This document shows, piece by piece, positions 9,179-17,727 of a DNA stretch of 64,000 nucleotides. This DNA is from Enterococcus avium ATCC 14025 (GTDB lineage Bacteria; Bacillota; Bacilli; Lactobacillales; Enterococcaceae): the NCBI RefSeq assembly GCF_000406965.1, contig NZ_KE136366.1:263384-327383 (forward strand). Direction: 5' to 3'. The stretch's first letter is position 1, and every line of letters begins with the position of its first letter. Both the position numbers and the translations under genes were made by a program. The notes beneath the pieces are model-generated. The model searched no databases. It was not told the DNA's origin and saw nothing but the letters and a program-made list of their open reading frames with translations.

Positions 9179-9590
9179 CGGCTTCACCTTGTTAGAAAGT
9201 TTAGTGGCACTTTTGATGCTTAGTGGTATTTTATTGTTGTTGTCTGGTTTGGTTAAACATGCGAATAAAATGGAACAAGCCATCAGCGGTTACCATCAAT
9301 TGGAATGGGAAGTGTTTTTGCTTCAATTAGACAATGAGTTGGAGGAAGTTAACTATTTGTCTAGTACAACACATGAAATTAATGGAGAAGTGGAAAACGC
9401 GGAAGGGGAAATAGTTGCTGTAACAATTAAGAAAAATAAGCAGCGGATTGTAAAAAGCCAATCCAATGGTTTTCAACCATTATTGACAGGAGTGAATCAA
9501 TTTGTGTGTAAAGAAAATAATCATGGTGTGGATTTCATCGTTACCTTCGTTGATGGAAAGAAGAAAGAAGGAACATGGATCTTTAAATAG
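9165..9590 (+). CDS. comGF: ComGF-like minor pseudopilin
   Basis: A 141-residue protein starting at TTG 9165, 8 bases after AGGAGG. The prepilin motif is SSGFTLLESLVALLML, followed by a globular domain. It overlaps comGE by 14 bases. ComGF in relatives is a minor pseudopilus component required for transformation. Confidence 0.83.
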   Translation: MSKSSGFTLLESLVALLMLSGILLLLSGLVKHANKMEQAISGYHQLEWEVFLLQLDNELEEVNYLSSTTHEINGEVENAEGEIVAVTIKKNKQRIVKSQSNGFQPLLTGVNQFVCKENNHGVDFIVTFVDGKKKEGTWIFK

Positions 9591-9903
9591 CCAAGGCGGA
9601 GCGCTGTTGTCCGTCTTATTGGCTATTTTTTTATTCAGTTTTTTGCTGCTAAATTTAACAACAAGTTATCATCAAACAGCTGATCTGGTGGAGCGTACTG
9701 AACACTTATATCAGGCTAAAATTGCAAAAGAACTATTTTTAGCCGACTACCCGAAATTAAAAGAAAAAGAGGGTGTGTGGGAGTTCAACAAGGGGGGACT
9801 GTCATACGAAACTGAGGAAGATTATGTGAAAATCGATGTGAAAATTAAAAAGAAAACATATCAATTTTGTGAAAAAATTAGCACATCTAATTCATCTGAC
9901 TGA
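9553..9903 (+). CDS. comGG: ComGG-like protein
   Basis: About 116 residues. The N-terminal hydrophobic helix (GGALLSVLLAIFLFSFLLL) follows a basic leader without the classical GFTLLE motif, which is usual for ComGG. The start at ATG 9553 has no clear ribosome site and lies 38 bases inside comGF, so coupling is assumed. Assignment is mainly by position at the end of the comG operon. Confidence 0.7.
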   Translation: MERRKKEHGSLNSQGGALLSVLLAIFLFSFLLLNLTTSYHQTADLVERTEHLYQAKIAKELFLADYPKLKEKEGVWEFNKGGLSYETEEDYVKIDVKIKKKTYQFCEKISTSNSSD

Positions 9904-10068
9904 TATAGTTCGTGGTATCCCGTTGATGAGGGGGAATATCTTGTAAAAGATACATTAGGTTGAATTAGAAAATCAATAATAAAAGAAAGAAAGCGATTGA
10001 TTAATTACAATATGTCCGCTAAAATAGAACAGGTATCGTGAGTGTTATATTAGTTTGTGAGGTGCAAG

Positions 10069-11076
10069 ATGAATCCAGAAAAAATTGAAACAGCTTTTTC
10101 TTTGATGGAAGAAGCGATCATCGCATTGCAGCATTCACTAGGAACTTCTTTTTTTGACGCTTACATCGAAAATACGGAGAACTTAGTTGACAATGCAAAA
10201 GTACGCGTGCTTGATCAACAACCTGATGCTGATACTGTCACAAAAGTAGAAGCATTGTATCAAAAATTAATAGGATTAGAGCTTGAGCAAGAAGATTGGC
10301 GTAAATTAACGCAATTGATTTTGCTTAAGGGTTCAAAAACGGAAAGCTTACAGCCAAACCATCAATTGACGCCAGATAGTATTGGCTTTTTATTTGTTTT
10401 TCTAATTGAACAATTAACGTTAAAAAAGAATCAACCATTAGAAATTTTAGATATTACTGTTGGTATGGGAAATCTATTACTGACGGTGTTGATCAATTTA
10501 CAGGCAGCAGATTATTCAGTTAAGGGAATCGGTGTGGATAATGATGAGACACTTCTTGCTATTGCAGCTTCAAATAGCTTATTGATGAAGGAAGAAATCA
10601 AATTATTCCATCAAGATAGTTTACAGGACTTGTTAGTCGATCCAGTTGATTATGTGATCGGTGATCTTCCCGTAGGTTATTATCCAAATGATCAGCAAGC
10701 GGAGAAGTTTGCGACTCATTCTGAAAAAGAACACAGCTATGCTCATCATTTATTGATGGAGCAAGCCATGAATTATGTGAAGCCTGAGGGTTTTGGTCTT
10801 TTCTTAGTACCAAGTAATTTTTTAGAAACTGAACAGGGCCCGTTACTGCAAAAATGGTTAAAAGATGAAGTGCTATTGCAAGGAATCATCCAATTACCAG
10901 ATGAATTATTTAAGTCTGAGCATTCACGGAAGAGTATTCTACTGTTACAGAAAAAAGGTGAAACGGCTGAACAAGCAGAAAAAGTATTGCTCGTTCATCT
11001 CCCATCATTAAAAGATCCAAAACAAGTAACCGAGTTCTTCAAAAAATTCGAGGACTGGAAGTCTTCTAATTTATAA
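10069..11076 (+). CDS. ytxK: Class I SAM-dependent methyltransferase, YtxK family
   Basis: A 335-residue protein of the N6-adenine methyltransferase-like superfamily. The SAM loop is DITVGMGNLL (~residue 125), an acidic GVDNDE follows, and the catalytic-motif position reads GDLPVGYY rather than a canonical NPPY, as in YtxK proteins. A second conserved segment EGFGLFLVPSNFLE follows. The target is not established for the family. The gene sits between comGG and ackA in many Lactobacillales. GAGGTG precedes the ATG at 10069. Confidence 0.83.
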   Translation: MNPEKIETAFSLMEEAIIALQHSLGTSFFDAYIENTENLVDNAKVRVLDQQPDADTVTKVEALYQKLIGLELEQEDWRKLTQLILLKGSKTESLQPNHQLTPDSIGFLFVFLIEQLTLKKNQPLEILDITVGMGNLLLTVLINLQAADYSVKGIGVDNDETLLAIAASNSLLMKEEIKLFHQDSLQDLLVDPVDYVIGDLPVGYYPNDQQAEKFATHSEKEHSYAHHLLMEQAMNYVKPEGFGLFLVPSNFLETEQGPLLQKWLKDEVLLQGIIQLPDELFKSEHSRKSILLLQKKGETAEQAEKVLLVHLPSLKDPKQVTEFFKKFEDWKSSNL

Positions 11077-11123
11077 ACTGCTCGTAGGAGCTAAAAGCAT
11101 TTCAATTATAAAGGAGAGTTAAA

Positions 11124-12320
11124 ATGTCAAAAACAATTGCAATCAATGCAGGTAGTTCAAGTCTAAAATGGCAACTTTATCAAATGCCTGAGGAATCAGT
11201 AATCGCTAAAGGAATCGTTGAACGGATCGGCTTGAATGATTCAATCTTTACCATCAAATATGGCGATGGAGAAAAATTTGAACAAATTTTAGATATCAAA
11301 GATCATGAAGTTGCGGTTCAAATGCTATTAGACCAATTAATCGAACTAAAAATTATCACATCATTTGATGAGATTACTGGTGTCGGTCACCGTGTAGTAG
11401 CTGGCGGTGAATATTTTAAGGATTCTGTTTTGATTGATGATGAGGTCTTGGAAAAAATCGAAGAACTAAGTGAATTCGCACCGTTGCACAATCCAGCAAA
11501 TGCAATGGGAATCAAGGCTTTCCGTCATATTTTGCCAAATGTAACAAGTGTGGCTGTTTTTGACACTTCTTTCCATTCAACAATGCCGGCAACGAACTAT
11601 TTGTATAGTATTCCTAAAGAGTATTATGATAAGTATTCTGCTCGTAAATATGGTTTCCACGGAACTAGTCACCGCTATGTTTCAGAACGTGCGGCTGAAT
11701 TACTTGGCAAACCGATTGAAGAAACGAAGATTATTACTGCCCACATTGGTAATGGGGGTTCTGTTACTGCTGTTGAAGGTGGTAAATCAGTTGATACATC
11801 TATGGGCTTCACGCCGTTAGCAGGGCTGACGATGGGAACACGTGCTGGGGACATTGATGCTTCATTGCTTCCATATCTAATGGAAAAAGCAGGAATCAAG
11901 GATATCAACGAGATGATTGATGTATTGAACAAAAAATCAGGTGTTTTAGGGTTAACAGGTATTTCAAGTGATATGCGCGACATCGAAAATGGTGCTGACG
12001 AAGGCAATGAAGAAGCTATTTTAGCTTTGGATATTTATTGTGATCGTATCCGTAAATATATCGCTCAATACATTTCAGTAATGAACGGTGTTGATGCTAT
12101 TGTTTTCACTGCGGGTGTTGGTGAAAATGCTGACCCTGTTCGCCGTATGGTTTTAGAAAATATGACTTGGTTCGGTATTGAAATCGACGAAGAAATCAAT
12201 AAGAGCATTCATGGAAAAGAAGCGGAACTTTCAACTGAAAATTCTCGCGTAAAAGTATACGTGATTCCAACTGACGAAGAAGTAATGATCGCTCGTGACG
12301 TTGAGCGCTTAAGTAAATAA
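11124..12320 (+). CDS. ackA: Acetate kinase
   Basis: A 398-residue acetokinase-family enzyme that transfers phosphate between acetyl-phosphate and ADP. Family signatures are visible: N-terminal [50 protein letters not shown] and [14 protein letters not shown]. It starts 8 bases after AAAGGAGAG. It is the chromosomal housekeeping copy next to ytxK; a second kinase of this family (28878-30062) lies in the pdu operon. Confidence 0.95.
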   Translation: MSKTIAINAGSSSLKWQLYQMPEESVIAKGIVERIGLNDSIFTIKYGDGEKFEQILDIKDHEVAVQMLLDQLIELKIITSFDEITGVGHRVVAGGEYFKDSVLIDDEVLEKIEELSEFAPLHNPANAMGIKAFRHILPNVTSVAVFDTSFHSTMPATNYLYSIPKEYYDKYSARKYGFHGTSHRYVSERAAELLGKPIEETKIITAHIGNGGSVTAVEGGKSVDTSMGFTPLAGLTMGTRAGDIDASLLPYLMEKAGIKDINEMIDVLNKKSGVLGLTGISSDMRDIENGADEGNEEAILALDIYCDRIRKYIAQYISVMNGVDAIVFTAGVGENADPVRRMVLENMTWFGIEIDEEINKSIHGKEAELSTENSRVKVYVIPTDEEVMIARDVERLSK

Positions 12321-12326
12321 CCAATG

Positions 12327-12357
12327 AAGCCTTTGCCAAAAATGGTGAAGGCTTTTT
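12327..12357 (+). terminator. Terminator after ackA
   Basis: The stem AAGCCTTTGCC/GGTGAAGGCTT has a short A-rich loop and five T, and begins 6 bases after the ackA stop. Confidence 0.8.
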
Positions 12358-12413
12358 GTATCGAAAGAATAAACTTTAGGCAGGTAAGGAAATTTTCGAT
12401 GAAGAAATCTGAA

Positions 12414-12457
12414 AGCATAATTTTGTTGTATTAGAACAAAACTATGCTATTTTTTTG
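12414..12457 (+). promoter_or_regulatory. Palindrome with T-run before pduU
   Basis: A 14-base arm (AGCATAATTTTGTT) pairs with AACAAAACTATGCT (one mismatch) around a 7-base loop and is followed by a T-run. It looks like a rho-independent terminator but has a weak AT-rich stem and lies only 36 bases before pduU, after ackA has already been terminated. It could be a second ackA terminator, an attenuator in the pduU leader, or an operator. A comparable palindrome precedes pduA. Confidence 0.6.
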
Positions 12458-12492
12458 TGCTAAACTTTTTATGAAAGTGAGAGTGACTTTTT

Positions 12493-12843
12493 ATGAGTGA
12501 AAAGAGAAATATCGAGCGTTCGATTCAAGAATATGTCCCTGGGAAACAGGTCACGCTTGCTCATTTGATCCCCCATGCTAATGAAGAAGTTTTTGAAAAA
12601 TTAGGACTGGAGCATTCGGGTGACGCCATTGGTATTTTGACGATTACACCGAGTGAGGCATCAATTATTGGTGCAGATATTGCCAAGAAATCAGGAAATG
12701 TCTCTATTGGTTTTATGGATCGCTTTAGTGGAGCTGTCGTGATTATCGGAGAAGTATCCTCAGTCGAATTTGCCTTAAAACAAGTGACGAATTCACTTGC
12801 AGCAATCTTGAATTTTGATGTTGCAGAAATTACTAGGACTTAA
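12493..12843 (+). CDS. pduU: Microcompartment shell protein PduU
   Basis: A 116-residue circularly permuted BMC-domain protein. The N-terminal [19 protein letters not shown] matches the PduU/EutS beta-strand extension that caps the hexamer with a small barrel. The permuted BMC core ([22 protein letters not shown]) follows. It is a minor shell component; in Salmonella it is linked to PduV. Its stop overlaps the pduV start (TAATG). Confidence 0.92.
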   Translation: MSEKRNIERSIQEYVPGKQVTLAHLIPHANEEVFEKLGLEHSGDAIGILTITPSEASIIGADIAKKSGNVSIGFMDRFSGAVVIIGEVSSVEFALKQVTNSLAAILNFDVAEITRT

Positions 12844-13286
12844 TGATGAAACGAGTCATTTTAATTGGAGAAACTGGATCAGGTAAAACAACCCTTATGC
12901 AGCTTTTGAATGAATGGGAGATCAAGTATCATAAGACGCAGCAAGTATACTTTACAGATAATGTGATTGATACACCAGGCGAGTTTTTGGAAAATCGTTT
13001 CTATTATAATGCGTTAGTCAGTTCGGCGGTTGGTGCGGATTGCATCGCGCTTGTTCAGAGTATTACGAATCGTCAGAATTATTTTCCACCTTGCTTTTCA
13101 TCACGTTTTACTAAACCGATGATTGGAATCATTACGAAAACAGATTTGAATCATAATCAAGCAGATTTAGATTTAGCAGAAAAACGATTACGATTGGCGG
13201 GGGCGAAGAAAGTTTTTTCTTTGTCTACTGTTAACCAAGAAGGTGTTTCTGCTTTAAAAAACTTTTTATTAACAAAAGATTTTTGA
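12843..13286 (+). CDS. pduV: PduV/EutP small GTPase-like protein
   Basis: A 147-residue protein with the P-loop GETGSGKTTL, switch-region VIDTPGEFLEN (Walker B DTPG) and the guanine-specificity motif TKTD. Salmonella PduV interacts with the shell protein PduU and affects compartment movement, consistent with the adjacent gene here. The start ATG overlaps the pduU stop; ATG 12846 is equally possible. The stop codon overlaps the -35 element of the riboswitch promoter. Confidence 0.9.
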   Translation: MMKRVILIGETGSGKTTLMQLLNEWEIKYHKTQQVYFTDNVIDTPGEFLENRFYYNALVSSAVGADCIALVQSITNRQNYFPPCFSSRFTKPMIGIITKTDLNHNQADLDLAEKRLRLAGAKKVFSLSTVNQEGVSALKNFLLTKDF

Positions 13287-13311
13287 CAGCGAATACATTC
13301 TGCGGTACCAT
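13283..13311 (+). promoter_or_regulatory. Promoter of the cobalamin riboswitch RNA
   Basis: A perfect TTGACA (13283-13288) is followed by exactly 17 bases and TACCAT (13306-13311). Transcription would begin near 13318, just before the riboswitch, so the riboswitch RNA need not depend on pduUV transcription. Confidence 0.65.
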
Positions 13312-13317
13312 GAGTGT

Positions 13318-13475
13318 GTGAATAATTGAATAAGAGCATTTGGAATAGGGAACAAGGTGCGAATCCTTGACAGACCCTTTCTACTGTATACGCAGACAAA
13401 ATCTCAAATGGCCACTTTCGGGAAGGCGAGATGGAGGATGAAGCGAAGTCAGGATACCTGTCCTTTTGCTGAGAT
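13318..13475 (+). ncRNA. Cobalamin (B12) riboswitch
   Basis: Core elements are in order: GGAACAAGGTGCGAATCC (13349-13366), a CTGT segment, GCCACTT..GGGAAGGCGAG (13411-13430) and the B12 box AGTCAGGATACCTGTC (13447-13462). The aptamer binds adenosylcobalamin-type ligands. No coding sequence follows on this strand; the next gene, pocR, is on the opposite strand with its 3' end facing the riboswitch. This matches the Listeria Rli39 arrangement, in which the riboswitch controls an antisense RNA to pocR. Aptamer identity is firm; the antisense function is inferred from the layout. Confidence 0.93.
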
Positions 13476-13527
13476 AATTGTATTGGGAGAATTATTTCAC
13501 CTTTAAATAGTCAATTGATGTTTATTT

Positions 13528-13562
13528 GGTGAGGTGTCTTCCATAGATACCTCACCTTTTTT
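13528..13562 (+). terminator. Riboswitch-associated terminator
   Basis: GGTGAGGT(G)TCT pairs with AGA(T)ACCTCACC around a short loop, followed by six T. It lies ~65 bases after the B12 box. The expected behaviour is termination when B12 is bound and readthrough into pocR antisense when it is not. No alternative antiterminator pairing was worked out. Confidence 0.85.
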
Positions 13563-13713
13563 GCGTGATCCACTTCTCACAGGTTTTATAGAGAAAAGAG
13601 AAATCTTAATTTAGAACAAATGATTGATAATGATGCGGATGGATTCACCTGTATATGAAAATAAGCTCAGTTTTAAAACGAATTTCCTTACAGTAGAACT
13701 AATTGCTCCAATA

Positions 13714-13741
13714 TAAAAAAACAGTCGTACCACGACTGTTT
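13714..13741 (-). terminator. Terminator of pocR
   Basis: The stem AAACAGTCGT/ACGACTGTTT lies just past the pocR stop and ends in a seven-T run on the minus strand. On the plus strand the hairpin lacks a long T-run, so antisense transcription could pass through it. Confidence 0.8.
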
Positions 13742-13748
13742 AGATTCC

Positions 13749-14645
13749 TTATTTTATTTTCCGATAATTAACAGGTGTCATACCTACAAGTTCTTTGAAT
13801 ATTTTACAGAAGTAGCTAGTTTGTGAATAGCCGATATTTTGTGAGATAGACTTAATACTTAAATTAGATTGTGTCAAAAGAACTTTTGCCTGCTCAATTC
13901 TTTGTTGATTCAAATAGGTAATAAAACTGACACCGATCTCTTTTTTGAATAAACGACTGAAATAAAACTGGCTGAGATAAACATGGTTAGCAACATCTTC
14001 GAGCGTCAAATTTGTTGTTAAATTCGTATCAATATATGAAATAGCTTTACGGATTTCATCATTTTTCGAAATTATAGAATCTTTAGCTTCTTTTTTACTT
14101 GGATGAAAGTTAAATTTAATTTGTTCACGAGGATCAGAATCGTTAAAGTGGTAGTCGCCAATTGTTTTGAGTAAAGCAGCCGCGGATTCAATTTGAGTAG
14201 TACTGACTGTTTTTACTTTTCCTCTAGCTTGACGTAGTTCAGGAGAAGTTTCCCAATGGGTGACAATCGGATGGATACGAGTATATGGGTTTTTGTCATC
14301 ATCAGTAATCTCTACCTGACCGAAAAGAGCAAATCCAATTAATTGATTATTGCTGATGATAGGTAATGAAATGTCAGTAAGACCAGCATGACAACGATAG
14401 ATACAGGGATCACCATTTTTTGACGCCTCTAAACCGCCAAACGCATCGCATTTTTGACAAAGGGATTTGAATTCTGGATTAGAGCGCATCAACTGGCAAA
14501 AGGGAGAAAAATTATAAAGATCAGAAGTCTCCTTTCCGTGTATATCAACAAGGACGGAACCAAAATCTGCCGCAAGTGCGAAATCCTGAATTGTTTTGGA
14601 AAGTTGCAAAGAACTATGGGAATTCAATGTACTAATATTTTCCAT
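13749..14645 (-). CDS. pocR: PocR-type AraC-family regulator
   Basis: A 298-residue activator with an N-terminal PocR sensory domain (residues ~10-170) and a C-terminal AraC DNA-binding domain (residues ~195-298; two helix-turn-helix segments around TLEDVANHVYLSQFYFSRLF and SIKSISQNIGYSQTSYFCKIF). The sensory domain keeps the cysteine cluster SLCQKCDAFGG...CIYRCHAGL seen in PocR proteins. PocR activates pdu and cob genes in response to 1,2-propanediol. The gene is divergent from pduA and overlapped from its 3' side by the predicted riboswitch antisense transcript. GGAGGCG precedes the start. Confidence 0.93.
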   Translation of the reverse strand: MENISTLNSHSSLQLSKTIQDFALAADFGSVLVDIHGKETSDLYNFSPFCQLMRSNPEFKSLCQKCDAFGGLEASKNGDPCIYRCHAGLTDISLPIISNNQLIGFALFGQVEITDDDKNPYTRIHPIVTHWETSPELRQARGKVKTVSTTQIESAAALLKTIGDYHFNDSDPREQIKFNFHPSKKEAKDSIISKNDEIRKAISYIDTNLTTNLTLEDVANHVYLSQFYFSRLFKKEIGVSFITYLNQQRIEQAKVLLTQSNLSIKSISQNIGYSQTSYFCKIFKELVGMTPVNYRKIK

Positions 14646-14798
14646 GTAAGCGCCTCCTAGTCATCTACCATTTTACCAGAACATATTTTTATTTTAAATC
14701 TTGTTTATACCAATAACATTATTTTGACCAGCAGAAGACAAAATATTGCTATTTATTGAACTTAATTGACCACTGATTAAGGCTTATTTAGTAATGTC

Positions 14799-14827
14799 TT
14801 GACACTAATCTGCAACAAAATTTTAAC
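14799..14827 (+). promoter_or_regulatory. pduA: Candidate pduA promoter
   Basis: TTGACA (14799-14804), a 17-base spacer and TTTAAC (14822-14827). The -35 is perfect and the -10 is weak, which fits an activator-dependent promoter. The start would fall near 14834, upstream of the palindrome. Confidence 0.5.
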
Positions 14828-14842
14828 ATTCGAATTAATCCG

Positions 14843-14880
14843 ACAAAAAGATAGGACAAATTTGTTCTATCTTTTTTGTT
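14843..14880 (+). promoter_or_regulatory. Long palindrome with T-run before pduA
   Basis: The arms AAAAAGATAG(G)ACAAA and TTTGT(T)CTATCTTTTT are nearly perfectly complementary, centred at 14860/14861, and continue into TTTTTTG. It may be a terminator for the pocR antisense RNA, an attenuator in the pdu leader, or an operator. It lies ~50 bases before the pduA start. Confidence 0.65.
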
Positions 14881-14928
14881 TATCATTATAAATGTAAGTG
14901 TTATCAAAATAATTAGGAGGAATGTTTT

Positions 14929-15207
14929 ATGCCACAAGAAGCGCTAGGAATGATTGAAACTAGGGGGTTGATTGGTGCTATCGAAGCAGCTGATGCAATG
15001 GTAAAAGCTGCAAATGTTTCCTTGGTTGGAACGGAAAAAATTGGTTCTGGATTAGTCACTGTGATGGTACGAGGAGATGTAGGTGCGGTTAAAGCAGCTG
15101 TTGATGCAGGTGTTTCTGCGGCTGACGCGGTAGGGGAAGTTGTTTCTAATTATGTTATCCCACGTCCACATACTGAAGTTGAAGGCTTGCTCCCTAAGTC
15201 AGAATAG
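14929..15207 (+). CDS. pduA: Microcompartment shell protein PduA
   Basis: A 92-residue canonical BMC-domain protein that forms hexameric shell facets. The motifs [18 protein letters not shown], the pore-lining KIGSGLV and [15 protein letters not shown] are intact. The pore of PduA conducts 1,2-propanediol in Salmonella. It is first in the main pdu operon, after AGGAGG, and is very similar to PduJ at 21854. Confidence 0.95.
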   Translation: MPQEALGMIETRGLIGAIEAADAMVKAANVSLVGTEKIGSGLVTVMVRGDVGAVKAAVDAGVSAADAVGEVVSNYVIPRPHTEVEGLLPKSE

Positions 15208-15224
15208 AAAGGGTGGGATAGCTG

Positions 15225-16034
15225 ATGGCAAACACTGATCAAAAGATCGAAGAGATCATGAAACGCGTGCTCGCAAAAATGGAAACAGGAAATGAGATGA
15301 AAAACACTAACGGAGGAGATCGAAAAATGATTGAAAAGCAATGTGCGTTAACTGAATTTGTAGGAGCAACAGAGTTTGGAGATACAATTGGGTTAGTAAT
15401 TGCTAACGTCGATTCATCTTTATTAGAAACAATGAAATTAGAGAAAAAATATCGTTCAATCGGAATTGTTGGTGCTCGTACTGGTGCCGGACCTCATATT
15501 ATGGCTGCTGATGAAGCAGTGAAAGCGACAAATACAGAAGTAATCCTAATTGAAATGCCTCGAGATACAAAAGGCGGAGCTGGTCATGGATCGATCGTGA
15601 TCTTCGGTGGCGACGATGTATCGGATGTGAAGCGTGCGGTAGAAGTTACGTTGAAAGAAGTTGATACCCGCACATTTGGTGATGTATATGGAAACGAAGC
15701 TGGTCATATCGAGTGTCAATATACGGCACGTGCTAGTTACGCATGCAATAAAGTATTTGGCGCTCCAGTTGGAAAAGCATTTGGTATTTTAGTGGGTGCA
15801 CCTGCCGCAATTGGTGTTGTTATGGCTGATACGGCGTTAAAATCTGCAAATGTTGACGTAGTTTCTTACGCAACACCGCAAAATGGACAAAGCTTCTCAA
15901 ATGAGGTAACGATGACAATTACAGGCGATTCTGGTGCTGTACGTCAAGCAATTATTTCAGCACGCGACATCGGTTGCCAATTATTGGGAACAATGGGAAG
16001 TACGCCTAAAAATGATCAACCATCATACATTTAA
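15225..16034 (+). CDS. pduB: Trimeric tandem-BMC shell protein PduB
   Basis: A 269-residue major shell protein with two BMC repeats (residues ~45-150 and ~155-260). The N-terminal extension contains the amphipathic helix IEEIMKRVLAKM, like the segment that ties the shell to the core in Salmonella. An internal ATG at 15327 (residue 35, MIEKQCALTEF) has its own GGAGGAG site, so a shorter PduB' should also be made. Confidence 0.95.
   Translation: MANTDQKIEEIMKRVLAKMETGNEMKNTNGGDRKMIEKQCALTEFVGATEFGDTIGLVIANVDSSLLETMKLEKKYRSIGIVGARTGAGPHIMAADEAVKATNTEVILIEMPRDTKGGAGHGSIVIFGGDDVSDVKRAVEVTLKEVDTRTFGDVYGNEAGHIECQYTARASYACNKVFGAPVGKAFGILVGAPAAIGVVMADTALKSANVDVVSYATPQNGQSFSNEVTMTITGDSGAVRQAIISARDIGCQLLGTMGSTPKNDQPSYI
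15312..15329 (+). promoter_or_regulatory. pduB: Internal ribosome site and start for PduB'
   Basis: GGAGGAG at 15312-15318 is followed by 8 bases and ATG at 15327, in frame within pduB. The product would lack the 34-residue N-terminal helix. Salmonella makes PduB' in the same way. Confidence 0.75.
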
Positions 16035-16053
16035 GAGTGGGAGTGAAAAATAG

Positions 16054-17715
16054 ATGAAATCAAAACGATTTGAAGAACTAGAAAAAAGACCGGTCAATCA
16101 AGATGGTTTCGTAGATGAATGGGTAGAAGAAGGTTTAATTGCAATGCAAAGCCCGAACGACCCTAAGCCAAGTATCAAGATCGTCAATGGTGAAGTTGTT
16201 GAGCTTGACGGAAAAGACAAAGCGGATTTTGACTTGATCGATTCTTACATTGCGCAATATGGAATCGATTTGACTCGTGCGGAAGAAGTAATGACTATTC
16301 CTTCTAAAGAGTTAGCGAATAAAATCGTCGATCCAAACATTTCTCGTGAAGAAATCGTTCAATTAACCACAGCAGCTACACCTGGGAAATTGAATGAAGT
16401 TGTCGGCTATATGAATGTTGTTGAAATGATGATGGCGGTTCAAAAAATGCGTGCCCGTCGTCGTCCTACGACGCAATCTCACGTAACCAACGTTCGAGAC
16501 AATCCAGTTCAGATTGCTGCTGATGCGGCTGAAGGGGCGTTGCGCGGATTTGATGAACAGGAAACAACCGTTGCCGTAGCTCGTTATGCACCATTTAATG
16601 CAGTGGCAATCATGGTTGGTTCACAAACTGGACGTCCAGGCGTATTAACTCAATGTTCATTAGAAGAAGCAACAGAGCTTGATTTAGGGATGCGCGGATT
16701 CACTGCTTATGCTGAAACAATCTCTGTATATGGTACAGAACAAGTATTTACCGATGGGGACGATACACCTTGGTCTAAAGGCTTCTTGGCCTCTTGTTAC
16801 GCATCTCGCGGATTGAAAATGCGCTTTACTTCTGGAACAGGCTCAGAAGTACAGATGGGATATGCTGAAGGCAAATCAATGCTGTATCTTGAAACACGCT
16901 GTATTTTCTTAACAAAAGCTGCCGGAGTTCAAGGACTACAAAATGGTTCAATTAGTTGTATTGGTGTTCCAGGAGCGGTTCCTTCAGGAATTCGTGCAAT
17001 TTTAGCAGAAAACTTAATTGCTATGTTGCTTGACTTAGAAGTTGCTTCAGGAAATGACCAAACCTTCTCACATTCGGATATTCGTAGAACCGCTCGTTTG
17101 CTGATGCAGTTCTTACCAGGAACAGACTTCATTTCATCTGGTTATTCTGCAACACCAAACTATGACAATATGTTTGCAGGTTCAAACTTCGATGCAGATG
17201 ATTTCGATGATTACAATATCATTCAACGTGACTTGAGAGTGGATGGCGGATTACGACCAGTTAGCGAAGAAGACGTGGTTGCCGTTCGTAATAAAGCAGC
17301 AAGAGCGTTGCAGGGCTTGTTTGACAAGTTGGGCTTGCCAACGATCACGGATGAAGAAGTGGAAGCAGCAACCTATGCTCGCGGATCACAAGACATGCCG
17401 GAACGTGACATGGTTCAAGATATTAAAGCAGCGCAAGAATTATTAACGCAAGGTGCAACTGGTTTGGATCTGGTAAAAGGATTATCAGAAAGTGGCTTCG
17501 AAGATGTAGCGACCAGCTTGCTTAATCTATTGAAACAACGTGTAGCTGGAGATTTCTTACAAACTTCTTCAATATTTGATGCGGATTGGAATGTAATCTC
17601 TGCTGTCAATGACAAGAATGATTATGCTGGACCAGGAACCGGATATCGACTTGACGGTTCAGAATGGGAAAAAGTAAAAGCAATCCCTAAAGCAATCAAT
17701 CCGAAAGATATTTAA
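16054..17715 (+). CDS. pduC: Diol dehydratase large subunit PduC
   Basis: A 553-residue catalytic subunit of adenosylcobalamin-dependent propanediol (glycerol) dehydratase, close to the ~554 residues of Salmonella PduC. It begins MKSKRFEELEKRPVNQDGF, as family members do, and contains the TIM-barrel segments with AMQSPNDPKPS, GFTAYAETISVYGTE, SGTGSEVQMGYAEGKSMLYLE and DLRVDGGLRP. It converts 1,2-propanediol to propionaldehyde. PduC rather than glycerol dehydratase DhaB is inferred from context. Confidence 0.95.
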   Translation: MKSKRFEELEKRPVNQDGFVDEWVEEGLIAMQSPNDPKPSIKIVNGEVVELDGKDKADFDLIDSYIAQYGIDLTRAEEVMTIPSKELANKIVDPNISREEIVQLTTAATPGKLNEVVGYMNVVEMMMAVQKMRARRRPTTQSHVTNVRDNPVQIAADAAEGALRGFDEQETTVAVARYAPFNAVAIMVGSQTGRPGVLTQCSLEEATELDLGMRGFTAYAETISVYGTEQVFTDGDDTPWSKGFLASCYASRGLKMRFTSGTGSEVQMGYAEGKSMLYLETRCIFLTKAAGVQGLQNGSISCIGVPGAVPSGIRAILAENLIAMLLDLEVASGNDQTFSHSDIRRTARLLMQFLPGTDFISSGYSATPNYDNMFAGSNFDADDFDDYNIIQRDLRVDGGLRPVSEEDVVAVRNKAARALQGLFDKLGLPTITDEEVEAATYARGSQDMPERDMVQDIKAAQELLTQGATGLDLVKGLSESGFEDVATSLLNLLKQRVAGDFLQTSSIFDADWNVISAVNDKNDYAGPGTGYRLDGSEWEKVKAIPKAINPKDI

Positions 17716-17727
17716 GGAGGAGTAAAA

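Larger units (their letters stand above)
14646..14928. promoter_or_regulatory. pocR-pduA divergent control region
   Basis: It holds the pocR promoter (reading left), the likely pduA promoter and a long palindrome. No coding sequence is seen. PocR binding sites are expected here but no direct-repeat operator could be fixed by eye. Confidence 0.6.

Noticed and set aside
12414..12457. EutV/ANTAR-type dual hairpin antitermination site
   Set aside because: Only one hairpin is present and the hexanucleotide loop pattern of ANTAR targets is not seen; the locus regulator is PocR, an AraC-type DNA-binding protein.
16054..17715. Glycerol dehydratase (DhaB/GldA) instead of PduC
   Set aside because: It cannot be fully excluded by eye, but the complete pdu shell, PduP/Q/L and PocR context favours diol dehydratase, which also accepts glycerol.
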